NCBI GenBank assembly: GCA_022773965.1
Contig: JALFNQ010000085.1
Span: forward strand, 1 to 36,972
Length of the DNA: 36,972 nucleotides
From: Lachnospiraceae bacterium
Lineage (GTDB): Bacteria; Bacillota; Clostridia; Lachnospirales; Lachnospiraceae
Direction: 5' to 3'
A program made the position numbers and the translations under genes. How positions within the stretch are numbered: position 1 is the stretch's first letter; each line of letters begins with the position of its first letter. The notes under the pieces are model-generated. The model did not search any database and had not been told where the DNA came from. It was given only the letters and a program-made list of their open reading frames with translations. Positions 1 through 7,199 of the stretch are shown piece by piece.

Positions 1-67
1 CAATTCACACGTCAGCCAGCTGACCTGTGAATTGCAACGAATTTGGCGATGCTTCGCATGCAAAATC
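1..67. repeat. Two-hairpin dispersed repeat, copy A
   Basis: Two adjacent hairpins are visible. The first pairs CAATTCACA with TGTGAATTG around a GTCAGC/GCTGAC inner stem (positions 1-34). The second pairs AATTTGGCGAT with ATCGCCAAATT (about 40-75). Positions 1-67 recur in inverted orientation at 15220-15286 with one difference by my reading (T at position 12 against C). That change turns a G-C pair of the first stem into a G-U pair, so folding is kept. Nothing here codes for protein. It looks like a small non-autonomous palindromic repeat. Confidence 0.8.
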
Positions 68-82
68 GCCAAATTCATGGCT

Positions 83-141
83 CATGTACGTTTATGGCAC
101 GTAGCCCGCAGTAAATGCTGGCTACTGTGTGAAAAGTAACC
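83..141 (+). repeat. Short hairpin repeat, family member 1
   Basis: A CACGTAGCC arm pairs with a GGCTACTGTG arm around a short loop. The same core (AGCCCGCAG, then AAATGCTG and AAGTAAC) is found reversed at about 2971-3015 and again at about 10657-10722. All three copies sit in the gaps next to housekeeping genes. It lies upstream of the mecA promoter and does not code. Confidence 0.65.
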
Positions 142-180
142 AAAATCACAGAAATAACAGCCAGTTCATGCAAATTTAAT

Positions 181-209
181 TTGACGAATCCGTTGTAATT
201 GCGTATGAT
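181..209 (+). promoter_or_regulatory. Probable sigma-A promoter of mecA
   Basis: TTGACG at 181-186 and TATGAT at 204-209 are separated by 17 bases. This is a near-consensus housekeeping promoter placed about 75 bases before the mecA start. Confidence 0.7.
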
Positions 210-286
210 AGTGTTAAGAGCAAAGGTAAAAAGAGACTGCACTGTTTCAGGAAAAATGGTGTGTGGATAGAAAGAGAGGTGGTCGC

Positions 287-925
287 ATGAATTTCCGAAA
301 GGTATCAGATCGGGAGCTCCGATGCAGCGTATCAGTGGAGGAGATCCGGGCGAAGGGTCTGGAGGTCAGCGACCTTCTGAAACGATCAGAAAAGACCTAT
401 GAATTTTTTGAATATCTGGTTCAGGAAGGACAGGAGGAGACCGGTTTTGAGAAAAGCGGCCCAATGTCTGTGGAGGGCATCTTCCTGAATGGTACATTGG
501 AACTGATCTTCCGGTCGGTGGATGAGGATGAGATCGATGACTGGGAGGATCGGGAAGACGAGGATGATTATTATGAGGCACCAACGCCATCGCTTCCGGA
601 TATTGATCCGGAAAGCGGGGAAGTTTTAAAGCTGATACAGGTGCATTTTTCATCGGCAGGGCTGCTCTATAAGTTTTGTCAGTTGCTGCCTTTCGCAGAA
701 AAGGTGCCAAGCTCGCTGTTTCTGGTAGACGGCGTGTATGTAATGGTGATGGATCTCGACCAGTGTACAAGGACGGAGATCGGTGCATTTTGTATGCTGG
801 CAAATGAGTACGGTTTAGAGAGCGCTTATGGTGATCTTCAGGCGAGTCAGGTCATGGAGCATGGCAGACATATCTGTGACGATGCGGTATATCGTATTCA
901 CGAGATGAAGCCGGTAGAAAAATAA
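287..925 (+). CDS. mecA: MecA-family adaptor protein
   Basis: The product of about 213 residues matches the MecA/YpbH family, adaptors that bring substrates to the ClpC unfoldase in Firmicutes. The N-terminal part shows the family's short substrate-binding domain. A very acidic Asp/Glu-rich linker follows (about residues 75-110), and then the C-terminal ClpC-binding domain begins, with an LIQVHFSS-type strand. I prefer the ATG at 287 because AGAGGTGG lies four to five bases before it; the GTG at 263 has no such site. A strong terminator follows directly, so the gene is probably monocistronic. The family call rests on overall pattern and domain order; the substrate is unknown. Confidence 0.85.
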   Translation: MNFRKVSDRELRCSVSVEEIRAKGLEVSDLLKRSEKTYEFFEYLVQEGQEETGFEKSGPMSVEGIFLNGTLELIFRSVDEDEIDDWEDREDEDDYYEAPTPSLPDIDPESGEVLKLIQVHFSSAGLLYKFCQLLPFAEKVPSSLFLVDGVYVMVMDLDQCTRTEIGAFCMLANEYGLESAYGDLQASQVMEHGRHICDDAVYRIHEMKPVEK

Positions 926-954
926 TTTACAATATGATATATGTCCTTTTTTAC

Positions 955-987
955 AAAAAGAGCAGGCAGAATCAGCCTGCTCTTTTT
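955..987 (+). terminator. Intrinsic terminator after mecA
   Basis: A perfect 13-base stem runs from 955-967 to 975-987 with a 7-base loop, and its right arm ends in CTTTTT. This is a textbook rho-independent terminator. Confidence 0.9.
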
Positions 988-1072
988 GACGCTACAGGGA
1001 TGTGATCTATGGACATTTTAATAATTTTTTACGCAAAATTTACGGAAAGTACGCATAGCTTTTACACATCGT

Positions 1073-1081
1073 TGCTACAAT
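1073..1081 (+). promoter_or_regulatory. Possible extended -10 promoter of the alarmone synthetase gene
   Basis: TGCTACAAT is an extended -10 type element. No good -35 is seen at the usual distance, so this is a weak call. It lies about 106 bases before the preferred start. Confidence 0.35.
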
Positions 1082-1186
1082 AGAAAAGATAACGTATGAT
1101 CATATTTTGGAACGGACAAGGTCAACGGCAAAAATATTGTGAAACAGGCCGAAATAAATCGTTATATTCATTTGGAGAAACAGGAA

Positions 1187-1843
1187 ATGTCAAAAAAGAA
1201 TGCAAGGGAAAAACTGATGCAGGAGTTGCTCGCACCGGAATACCGGTTAAAATGTGAGTATGCGATACATATTATAGAGGTAAAGCTGGAAATGCTGATG
1301 GAGCAGTTCTATGTAGAGCGTGGACGTCCGGTGATCAGTAGTATCACGAGCCGCATCAAGACGGTAGACAGTATCGAGCGAAAGCTGCGAAAAAAGAATC
1401 TCCCGGTGGATTTTGCCACGGCGGAGGGAAAGCTTTCGGATCTGGTGGGCGTGCGTGCCACCTGCTTTTTTGAGGATGATATTTACAAGCTGGCGGAGCG
1501 TCTCACCGCGCAGGAGGATGTTGTGCTCATCCGGGAAAAGGATTACATGAAAAAGCCAAAGGCGAACGGTTATCAGAGCCTTCACCTGACCGTGGAGGTG
1601 CCGATCTACACGCAGGAGGGCTGCGAGAAAAAGCGTGTGGAAATACAATTTCGCACGGTGGCGATGGATTTTTGGGCGCAGTTAGACTATCAGCTCTGCT
1701 ACAAAAAGAACATTGAGGAAAAGACGAGCCGCCAGATTCAGGAAAAGCTCTCGAAATATGCAAAGGAAATCGCGGGCATCGACCGCCAGATGATGCGCCT
1801 GCGCAAGCAGATCGATAAGCTGGGGACAGAGCGGGATGTATAA
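1187..1843 (+). CDS. relQ: Small alarmone synthetase, RelA/SpoT domain (RelQ/YjbM type)
   Basis: The protein of about 218 residues makes (p)ppGpp from ATP and GDP/GTP. It is a single synthetase domain without the hydrolase, TGS or ACT domains of long Rel. Visible family motifs are the TVDSIERKLRKK region, DLVGVRATCFFEDD, KANGYQSLHL (the G-loop Tyr/His region) and VEIQFRTVAMDFWAQLDYQ. A helical C-terminal tail fits RelQ tetramers. I chose the ATG at 1187 because GGAG lies nine bases upstream; a GTG at 1139 is also in frame but lacks a ribosome site. It sits between mecA and a CorA-like gene. RelP is the main alternative subgroup. Confidence 0.88.
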   Translation: MSKKNAREKLMQELLAPEYRLKCEYAIHIIEVKLEMLMEQFYVERGRPVISSITSRIKTVDSIERKLRKKNLPVDFATAEGKLSDLVGVRATCFFEDDIYKLAERLTAQEDVVLIREKDYMKKPKANGYQSLHLTVEVPIYTQEGCEKKRVEIQFRTVAMDFWAQLDYQLCYKKNIEEKTSRQIQEKLSKYAKEIAGIDRQMMRLRKQIDKLGTERDV

Positions 1844-1982
1844 GAAGGCTGGATATAGAAATGATGAGAAAACGTGATTCCGGAGTGCAAACTGCCTCTG
1901 ACCAGGTGACCGTAAATGAATGTTACACCGGAACGATGAAGATACGGAACAGTTACGAAACAAAAATAAGGAAGGAATCGCA

Positions 1983-2894
1983 ATGGTCTACGAATTAACC
2001 GCAGGTCTGCCGGAGACAGAGCTGGAATTGTTAAAAGAGAAAAATGCTTCAGCGCTCATCGTCACGGACAGCAGGGAAGCACTGCTATTGCTGAAGGAGC
2101 TGGGGTTAGGGGAAGAATGGGAGCTGCTGCTTTCAGATGTCTATTTCTGTAAGGTAGAAGCGGAGCAGGACTATTTCTGCGGTTCCCTGGCAATACCCAA
2201 TGCCGTGGATCTGCTGGGGAGCCGTTACCGACTGATCTTTTTTGTCAATAAACAGTATGTGCTTTTAGTCAGTGAGGACGGCTATGGCAGACGACTGGCG
2301 GAGCATCTGCGGGCAAGGAAGCTGACTGCACAGACAACAACAGAAAAGGTGCTGTCTATGATACTGGGAGATATCATCGCTAAGGATAACGTAATTTTGG
2401 AGAAATTTGAGCGGGAGCTCATGGAGATGGAAGAAGAAGCGATGCGCCGCCAGACAGAGCCTTTTTTAAAGCATATGATCCGCGTGCGCAAGCAGCTTCT
2501 GACCCTGCGGGGCTATTATGAGCAGTTTATGGAGGTCGGACGTGAGCTGGAGGAAAACGAGAACGATCTGTTTGCCAAAAAACAGCTCAAATATTTCGGA
2601 ACGATCAGTGACCGGGCAGAGCGCCTTTTACACCGCTGCATCCATCTGATCGACTATGCGGGTCAGGTTAAGGATGTCTACCAGGGAAAGGTGGACGAGC
2701 GCCAGAACCGGAACATGCAGTACCTGACCGTCGTTTCCACAATATTTTTCCCGTTGACACTCATTACAGGGTGGTATGGCATGAACTTTGAAAATATGCC
2801 GGAGCTGGCGCACGGTTATCCCTATGTGGCGGTGATCAGCGTGCTTGTGGTGATCGTCTGTATCTGGATCTTTAAAAAGAAAAAGATTATTTGA
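1983..2894 (+). CDS. CorA-like Mg2+ transporter
   Basis: A 303-residue protein of the CorA/MIT metal-ion channel superfamily. It has a cytoplasmic N-terminal domain, a long helical stalk and two C-terminal membrane segments. The diagnostic GMN motif ending the pore helix is present in TGWYGMNFENMP, and the last segment ends in a basic KKKK tail. The ATG at 1983 follows AAGGAAGG by about seven bases; an upstream ATG at 1920 has no such site. The usual pentameric Mg2+ (or Co2+/Ni2+) channel role is inferred from the family. The acidic loop after GMN is ENMPELA, so the ion preference may differ from classical CorA. It is on the same strand as relQ, 139 bases downstream. Confidence 0.85.
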   Translation: MVYELTAGLPETELELLKEKNASALIVTDSREALLLLKELGLGEEWELLLSDVYFCKVEAEQDYFCGSLAIPNAVDLLGSRYRLIFFVNKQYVLLVSEDGYGRRLAEHLRARKLTAQTTTEKVLSMILGDIIAKDNVILEKFERELMEMEEEAMRRQTEPFLKHMIRVRKQLLTLRGYYEQFMEVGRELEENENDLFAKKQLKYFGTISDRAERLLHRCIHLIDYAGQVKDVYQGKVDERQNRNMQYLTVVSTIFFPLTLITGWYGMNFENMPELAHGYPYVAVISVLVVIVCIWIFKKKKII

Positions 2895-2920
2895 CCTGAA
2901 TTTTACATGGACTTTACAAT
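2891..2920 (+). promoter_or_regulatory. Possible promoter of ppk1
   Basis: TTGACC at 2891-2896 and TACAAT at 2915-2920 are 18 bases apart. The -35 overlaps the stop codon of the CorA-like gene. Moderate support only. Confidence 0.45.
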
Positions 2921-2970
2921 ATTTTACGTTGGCGTGATAGCAGTTCTTTTTTTCTCTTGTTATGATCATT

Positions 2971-3015
2971 TTAGTTACTTCTCACGCAGCAGCATTTCCT
3001 GCGGGCTGCGTGCCG
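2971..3015 (-). repeat. Short hairpin repeat, family member 2 (reversed)
   Basis: CACGCAGC pairs with GCTGCGTG around a 14-base loop. Read on the - strand it matches the element at 83-141, including AGCCCGCAG, AAATGCTG and the AAGTAACTAAAAT flank. It lies in the ppk1 leader, so it would be transcribed if the promoter at 2891-2920 is used. Confidence 0.65.
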
Positions 3016-3062
3016 GACAAAGGTACCTATTTTTATCAAACACAGAAAGGAAAAAATAACTG

Positions 3063-5144
3063 ATGTTAAATACAGAAGAAAACTGCTATGAGAACCGGGA
3101 GCTGTCCTGGCTGCGCTTTAACGAACGCGTGCTGGAGGAGGCACGCAACCCGTCTGTGCCGCTGATGGAGCGGTTGGGCTTTTTATCTATTTTTCAAAGT
3201 AATCTGGACGAATTTTTTATGGTTCGTGTCGGTTCTCTCGAGGATCAGAAATTTCTGAAAAAAGAGGTGTGCGACAACAAGACCGGAATGACCAGCGAGG
3301 AACAGCTGCACGCGATCGCCGCTGAGAGTGCCAGACTCTGCCGCCTGAAGGATGCGACCTATCAGGGACTGATGGATGAGGTGGGCTGCCAGGGCTTTTT
3401 TCTCACAAATTTTCAGGAGATTTCCGAGCGCGAGGAGGATTATCTGCACCACTATTTTATCAATGAAATTCTTCCGCTGCTGTCTGTCATGATCGTGGGG
3501 CGCAAGCAGCCATTCCCGTTTTTGCGCAATAAGGAAATCTATGCGATGGCAGTGCTCGAAACGAAGAGTGACAAGAAAAAGATCGGTATCGTTCCCTGCT
3601 CTTCCCAGGTATTTCCCCGCCTGATCAAAATACCCACAAAGAAAAATACATATATGCTGTCAGAGGAGCTGATCCTGCATTTTCTTCCCCGGGTGTTCCG
3701 CGAGTACAAGGTCGTGGAAAAGACGCTGCTTCGTATCACTCGAAATGCAGATATCGATATGAATCAGGCCTATGACGAGGATCTGGACTATCGCGATTAC
3801 ATGGCACAGATCATCAAGCAGCGGAAAAAGCTCTCACCAGTCCGGCTGGAGATCACCAGAAATCTGGCACCGGAGATGACGAAGCGTCTGCGCCATTATT
3901 TTGAACTGGAAAAGGAGCGGATGTTTATTTCCGGGGCACCTCTTGACCTGTCCTTTGTGGGCGAGATCAAGGATATCATGCGCGAGAAAAAGGAGCTGTT
4001 TTTTGCTCCACGTACACCTCAGAAGACCCCGCTTTTGAAGGAGAATGAGCCGATCATTCCGCAGATTTTAGACCATGATGTGCTGCTGAGCTATCCCTAT
4101 GAGAGTATCAAACCGTTCCTGGCGATGCTGCAGGAGGCGGCAAATGATCCGAAGGTTATTTCCATCCGCATGACACTTTACCGGCTGGCGAGCCATTCAA
4201 AGATCGTGGATGCACTGGTGGAGGCGGCAGAAAACGGCAAGCAGGTAGATGTATTAGTCGAGCTGAAGGCGCGTTTTGATGAGGAAAATAACATCGAGTG
4301 GAGCCGGACATTAGAGGAGGCAGGCTGCCATGTGGTCTACGGTGTGGACGGCTTAAAGGTGCACTCCAAGCTATGCCTGATCACGCGCAAGGACGGTGAC
4401 GAGCTGCAGTATATTACACAGATCGGAACGGGAAACTACAACGAAAAAACATCCAGATTGTACACAGACCTCTCACTGATCACCTCCCGCATGGCAATCG
4501 GAAAAGAGGCGGCAGATGTCTTTTCTGCGCTGCTTTTAGGTGAAGTTGTGGAGCATTGCGAGCATCTGATGGTGGCACCGCGCTGTCTGCAAAGCAAAAT
4601 ACTGGAAAAAATTGACGGGGAGATCCGGCGCGCAAAGAATGGAGAGCAGGGTTACATTGGTGTGAAGATCAATTCCCTGACTGACAAAAAAATCATCGAC
4701 CGCCTGATCGAGGCATCGCAGGCAGGTGTAAAGATCGAGCTTTTGATCCGCGGCATCAACTGTCTGCACAGTGGGATCGAGGGTAAAACGGACAATATCG
4801 AGGTGCACAGCATCGTGGGACGTTTTTTGGAGCATTCCAGAATCTATATTTTTGGAACGCCCGACCATGATGAGATCTATATCGCATCTGCAGATTACAT
4901 GACGCGCAATACGCTGCGCCGCGTGGAGGTGGCAACACCCATTTATGATGAAAAATTAAAGCTTCGCATCCGTGAGATGTTTGTGACGATGTTCAGTGAC
5001 AACGTCAAGGGACGCATCCAGCAGCCGGACGGCAGCTATTTGATCCCCCAGGAGGCGGACACGAGACTGGAATCACAGGAATATTTTTATGAGCAGGCAT
5101 ATGAGGCGGCGTATGAAGCGTCAAAGCAGACTGCGGCAGAGTAG
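3063..5144 (+). CDS. ppk1: Polyphosphate kinase 1
   Basis: The 693-residue product has the normal length and domain order of Ppk1, which reversibly moves the gamma-phosphate of ATP onto inorganic polyphosphate. The N-terminal domain begins with the typical NRELSWLRFNERVLEEA. The two phospholipase-D-like C domains carry the key histidines: His434 in KVHSKLCLITR (the phosphorylated residue by family comparison) and His591 in EHSRIYIFG. IGTGNYNEKTSRLYTDLSL is also conserved. The start at 3063 follows AGAAAGGA. No ppx gene is adjacent. Closeness to an alarmone synthetase is suggestive, because ppGpp and polyphosphate levels are linked in other bacteria, but no direct link is visible here. Confidence 0.95.
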   Translation: MLNTEENCYENRELSWLRFNERVLEEARNPSVPLMERLGFLSIFQSNLDEFFMVRVGSLEDQKFLKKEVCDNKTGMTSEEQLHAIAAESARLCRLKDATYQGLMDEVGCQGFFLTNFQEISEREEDYLHHYFINEILPLLSVMIVGRKQPFPFLRNKEIYAMAVLETKSDKKKIGIVPCSSQVFPRLIKIPTKKNTYMLSEELILHFLPRVFREYKVVEKTLLRITRNADIDMNQAYDEDLDYRDYMAQIIKQRKKLSPVRLEITRNLAPEMTKRLRHYFELEKERMFISGAPLDLSFVGEIKDIMREKKELFFAPRTPQKTPLLKENEPIIPQILDHDVLLSYPYESIKPFLAMLQEAANDPKVISIRMTLYRLASHSKIVDALVEAAENGKQVDVLVELKARFDEENNIEWSRTLEEAGCHVVYGVDGLKVHSKLCLITRKDGDELQYITQIGTGNYNEKTSRLYTDLSLITSRMAIGKEAADVFSALLLGEVVEHCEHLMVAPRCLQSKILEKIDGEIRRAKNGEQGYIGVKINSLTDKKIIDRLIEASQAGVKIELLIRGINCLHSGIEGKTDNIEVHSIVGRFLEHSRIYIFGTPDHDEIYIASADYMTRNTLRRVEVATPIYDEKLKLRIREMFVTMFSDNVKGRIQQPDGSYLIPQEADTRLESQEYFYEQAYEAAYEASKQTAAE

Positions 5145-5157
5145 CCCTGTGATTGGA

Positions 5158-5235
5158 ATGAGGTACGAGTGGACGGAAACGGAAAACGTTGAAGCTATGG
5201 AGCAGCTGGTGGCGCAGATTGGAGTGATGGCATGA
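5158..5235 (+). CDS. Very short ORF, upstream member of an overlapping pair
   Basis: A 25-codon ORF begins 14 bases after the ppk1 stop and ends in an ATGA overlap with the next short ORF. The peptide is acidic (MRYEWTETENVEAMEQ...) and I do not recognise it. No clear ribosome site precedes it, so it may be the tail of a lost gene or not expressed. Confidence 0.2.
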   Translation: MRYEWTETENVEAMEQLVAQIGVMA

Positions 5236-5324
5236 GAAAAGAGTGGAAAAAGAGGGTTGTGGTCGCTGGAGTGAGTCTGGTGGTCTGCTTTACATTTACA
5301 ATAAAGGATTGGAGCGAGCTGTAA
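5232..5324 (+). CDS. Possible 30-residue single-span membrane peptide
   Basis: The ATG at 5232 overlaps the stop of the preceding short ORF and has GGAG seven bases upstream. The peptide has a basic start (MRKEWKKR), one hydrophobic stretch (VVVAGVSLVVCFTFTI) and a short tail. That is the layout of a small membrane peptide. No family is recognised and expression is unproven. Confidence 0.3.
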   Translation: MRKEWKKRVVVAGVSLVVCFTFTIKDWSEL

Positions 5325-5337
5325 TGGTCCGCTTCTT

Positions 5338-5376
5338 TTTTGTCGTATAGGAAACTTCATCTCCTATACGACAAAA
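5338..5376. repeat. Perfect 15-bp inverted repeat
   Basis: TTTTGTCGTATAGGA and TCCTATACGACAAAA flank a 9-base loop (5353-5361). The stem is perfect and has T/A runs on both outer sides, so it could act as a bidirectional terminator or be the end of a small palindromic element. A GC-rich foldable stretch with several CGCG segments follows to about 5440. Confidence 0.65.
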
Positions 5377-5440
5377 GCCTCCGACAGGATGCGCACTCGC
5401 GCGAAGATGTAGGATGTCGCAAGCGACCGCGCTCGGCGCG

Positions 5441-5468
5441 AGAATGTGCCGAGGCACATTCTTTTTTT
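5441..5468 (+). terminator. Intrinsic terminator
   Basis: AGAATGTGC and GCACATTCT form a 9-base stem with a CGAG loop followed by seven T. It is the strongest + strand terminator in the 655-base gap between ppk1 and fruK and probably insulates the fru operon. Confidence 0.75.
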
Positions 5469-5603
5469 AAGTAAAATGTTCCATGGAATGTTTAAAAGTG
5501 TGCCCGGCTCCACATAAATAATGTGAGGCGGTTCATCGGAGTATGGTCGCGACATTGTGGGAGAAAAACAGAGGCGAAAGCATGTTTCGTTCGTTACTTC
5601 AGA

Positions 5604-5716
5604 TGAATATGGTTGAAATTGATTGAATATGACCGACTTTGTGCATGTTGGACAAAAATGATCCAAAAGATTTGTGAATTAGTTTGATTGATTTTGAATG
5701 AATTTGAATATATAAT
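5604..5716 (+). promoter_or_regulatory. fru operon promoter with tandem repeats (candidate DeoR-type operator)
   Basis: TTGATT (5688-5693) and TATAAT (5711-5716) are 17 bases apart. Three consecutive 10-mers, TTGATTGATT, TTGAATGAAT and TTGAATATAT, start at 5684 and run through the promoter. Upstream, TGAATATG occurs at 5604 and again 20 bases later at 5624. Repeats at 10 and 20 bases place identical faces on the same side of the helix, as with DeoR-family operators built from direct repeats. The DeoR-type regulator at 10848 is the natural candidate partner; that link is inference. Confidence 0.6.
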
Positions 5717-5799
5717 AAACACAACAAGAAAACAGCAGGTAGAATGATCACAAACATTCGAAAGAATGGCATAATGAGAAACGGAGGAGAGGACAGAAA

Positions 5800-6735
5800 A
5801 TGATCTACACAGTAACATTTAATCCATCACTGGATTACATTGTTTCCGTCGATGATTTTCAGCTGGGACTGACAAACCGGACCAGCTCGGAGCTGATGCT
5901 TCCGGGAGGAAAGGGCATCAACGTATCCACGGTGCTCGGAAATCTTGGAATTCAGAGTACGGCGCTGGGCTTTGTCGCCGGATTTACCGGAGATGAGATC
6001 GTGCGCAGGGTGGAGCAGATGCGTATCCAGTCGGATTTTATCCGGGTGGAAAACGGGATTTCCCGCATCAATGTAAAGCTGAAATCCATCGACGGAACCG
6101 AGATCAACGGGGCAGGCCCGACGATCGGAGAGGATATGATCACGCTTTTAATGGAAAAGCTGGATCAGCTGAGGGAGGGAGACATCCTGGTGCTGGCGGG
6201 AAGCATCCCGGCATCTATACCTGATGACATGTACAGCCGAATCATGAAAATGCTGGATGGAAGAGGAATTATGATCGTTGTGGATGCCACAAAGGAGCTG
6301 CTGCTGAATGTACTCCCGTATCATCCATTTCTGATCAAACCAAATAATCATGAGCTGGGGGAGATCTTCGGAGAAGAGCTTGACACGAGAGATGCGGTGA
6401 TTCCTTTTGCAAAGAAGCTGCAGGAGATGGGCGCCAGAAATGTGCTGGTGTCCATGGCAGGTGAGGGCGCGGTGCTTGTGACCGCAGACGGACAGATCTT
6501 TTCAACACCGGCGCCGAAGGGAACACTTGTGAACGGTGTCGGCGCAGGGGATTCCATGGTGGCAGGCTTTCTGGCAGGATGGATGGAACAGACCGCTTAC
6601 CGGCATGCCTTTTATATGGGTGTCGCGGCGGGAAGCGCTAGTGCATTTTCCGAGTATCTGGCCACCAGACCGGAAGTGGAAGCGGTGTATGAGGCACTGA
6701 CTGATCATAACGAAGTGGAGGAAATGAAGGGATGA
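5800..6735 (+). CDS. fruK: 1-phosphofructokinase
   Basis: A 311-residue PfkB-family kinase that phosphorylates fructose-1-phosphate to fructose-1,6-bisphosphate in the cytoplasm. Visible signatures are the N-terminal TFNPSLDYIV, the LPGGKGINVS substrate loop and the C-terminal NGVGAGDSMVAGF motif with the catalytic Asp. AGGAGAGG precedes the ATG at 5800. The stop overlaps the start of fruA, so the two are translationally coupled. Together with the PTS genes downstream it forms a fructose uptake operon. Tagatose-6-phosphate kinase (LacC) is a related alternative, but the fruA neighbour favours FruK. Confidence 0.93.
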   Translation: MIYTVTFNPSLDYIVSVDDFQLGLTNRTSSELMLPGGKGINVSTVLGNLGIQSTALGFVAGFTGDEIVRRVEQMRIQSDFIRVENGISRINVKLKSIDGTEINGAGPTIGEDMITLLMEKLDQLREGDILVLAGSIPASIPDDMYSRIMKMLDGRGIMIVVDATKELLLNVLPYHPFLIKPNNHELGEIFGEELDTRDAVIPFAKKLQEMGARNVLVSMAGEGAVLVTADGQIFSTPAPKGTLVNGVGAGDSMVAGFLAGWMEQTAYRHAFYMGVAAGSASAFSEYLATRPEVEAVYEALTDHNEVEEMKG

Positions 6736-7199
6736 GGATTACAGATCTATTAGACAAGCGCAGTATCTGTCTGGACGGCGCACCGGGAAATAAAAGCGAG
6801 GCGCTGGATCAGATGGTAGCCTTGATGGTAAAAAGCGGAAAGATCAATGATGAGGAAGGCTATCGCAAACAGGTTTATGCGAGAGAAGAAGAAAGCACCA
6901 CCGGAATCGGTGAGGGAATTGCGATTCCCCACGGTAAATGCGATGCGGTGAGCAAGCCCGGACTGGCAGCCATGGTCGTAAAGAATGGTGTGGATTTTGA
7001 CGCGCTGGACGGCGAGCCCGTCGACCTGATCTTTTTGATCGCAGCACCGAACACGGAGGACAACATCCATTTAGATGTGCTCAGCAAGCTGTCCGTGCTT
7101 TTGATGGATGAAGAGTTTACAGATCACCTCCTGCCCCACGGGCATCGCACACACCTACATGGCAGCCGAAGGCATCGAAAAAGCCGCAAAAGCCCATGA
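6732..7199 (+). pseudogene. fruA: PTS fructose EIIA domain, cut off by a frameshifting deletion (5' part of fruA)
   Basis: Residues 1 to about 135 are a normal fructose-type EIIA domain. GIGEGIAIPHGK carries the phosphorylated histidine (His67), and the domain reaches VLSKLSVLLMDEEF. From there the frame runs out of phase into the EIIB coding sequence, giving an Arg/His-rich tail that ends at 7199. The last EIIA helix and the linker to EIIB are missing. In intact FruA proteins EIIA, EIIB and EIIC form one chain. The junction lies near TTTACAGATCACC (about 7117-7130). The EIIA half could still fold in part, but fusion to EIIBC is lost. Confidence 0.75.

Noticed and set aside
366..803. Long open frames on the strand opposite mecA, and similar shadows under relQ, ppk1, ptsI and the aldolase gene
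   Set aside because: They lack ribosome sites and recognisable domains and follow from the codon pattern of the real genes.
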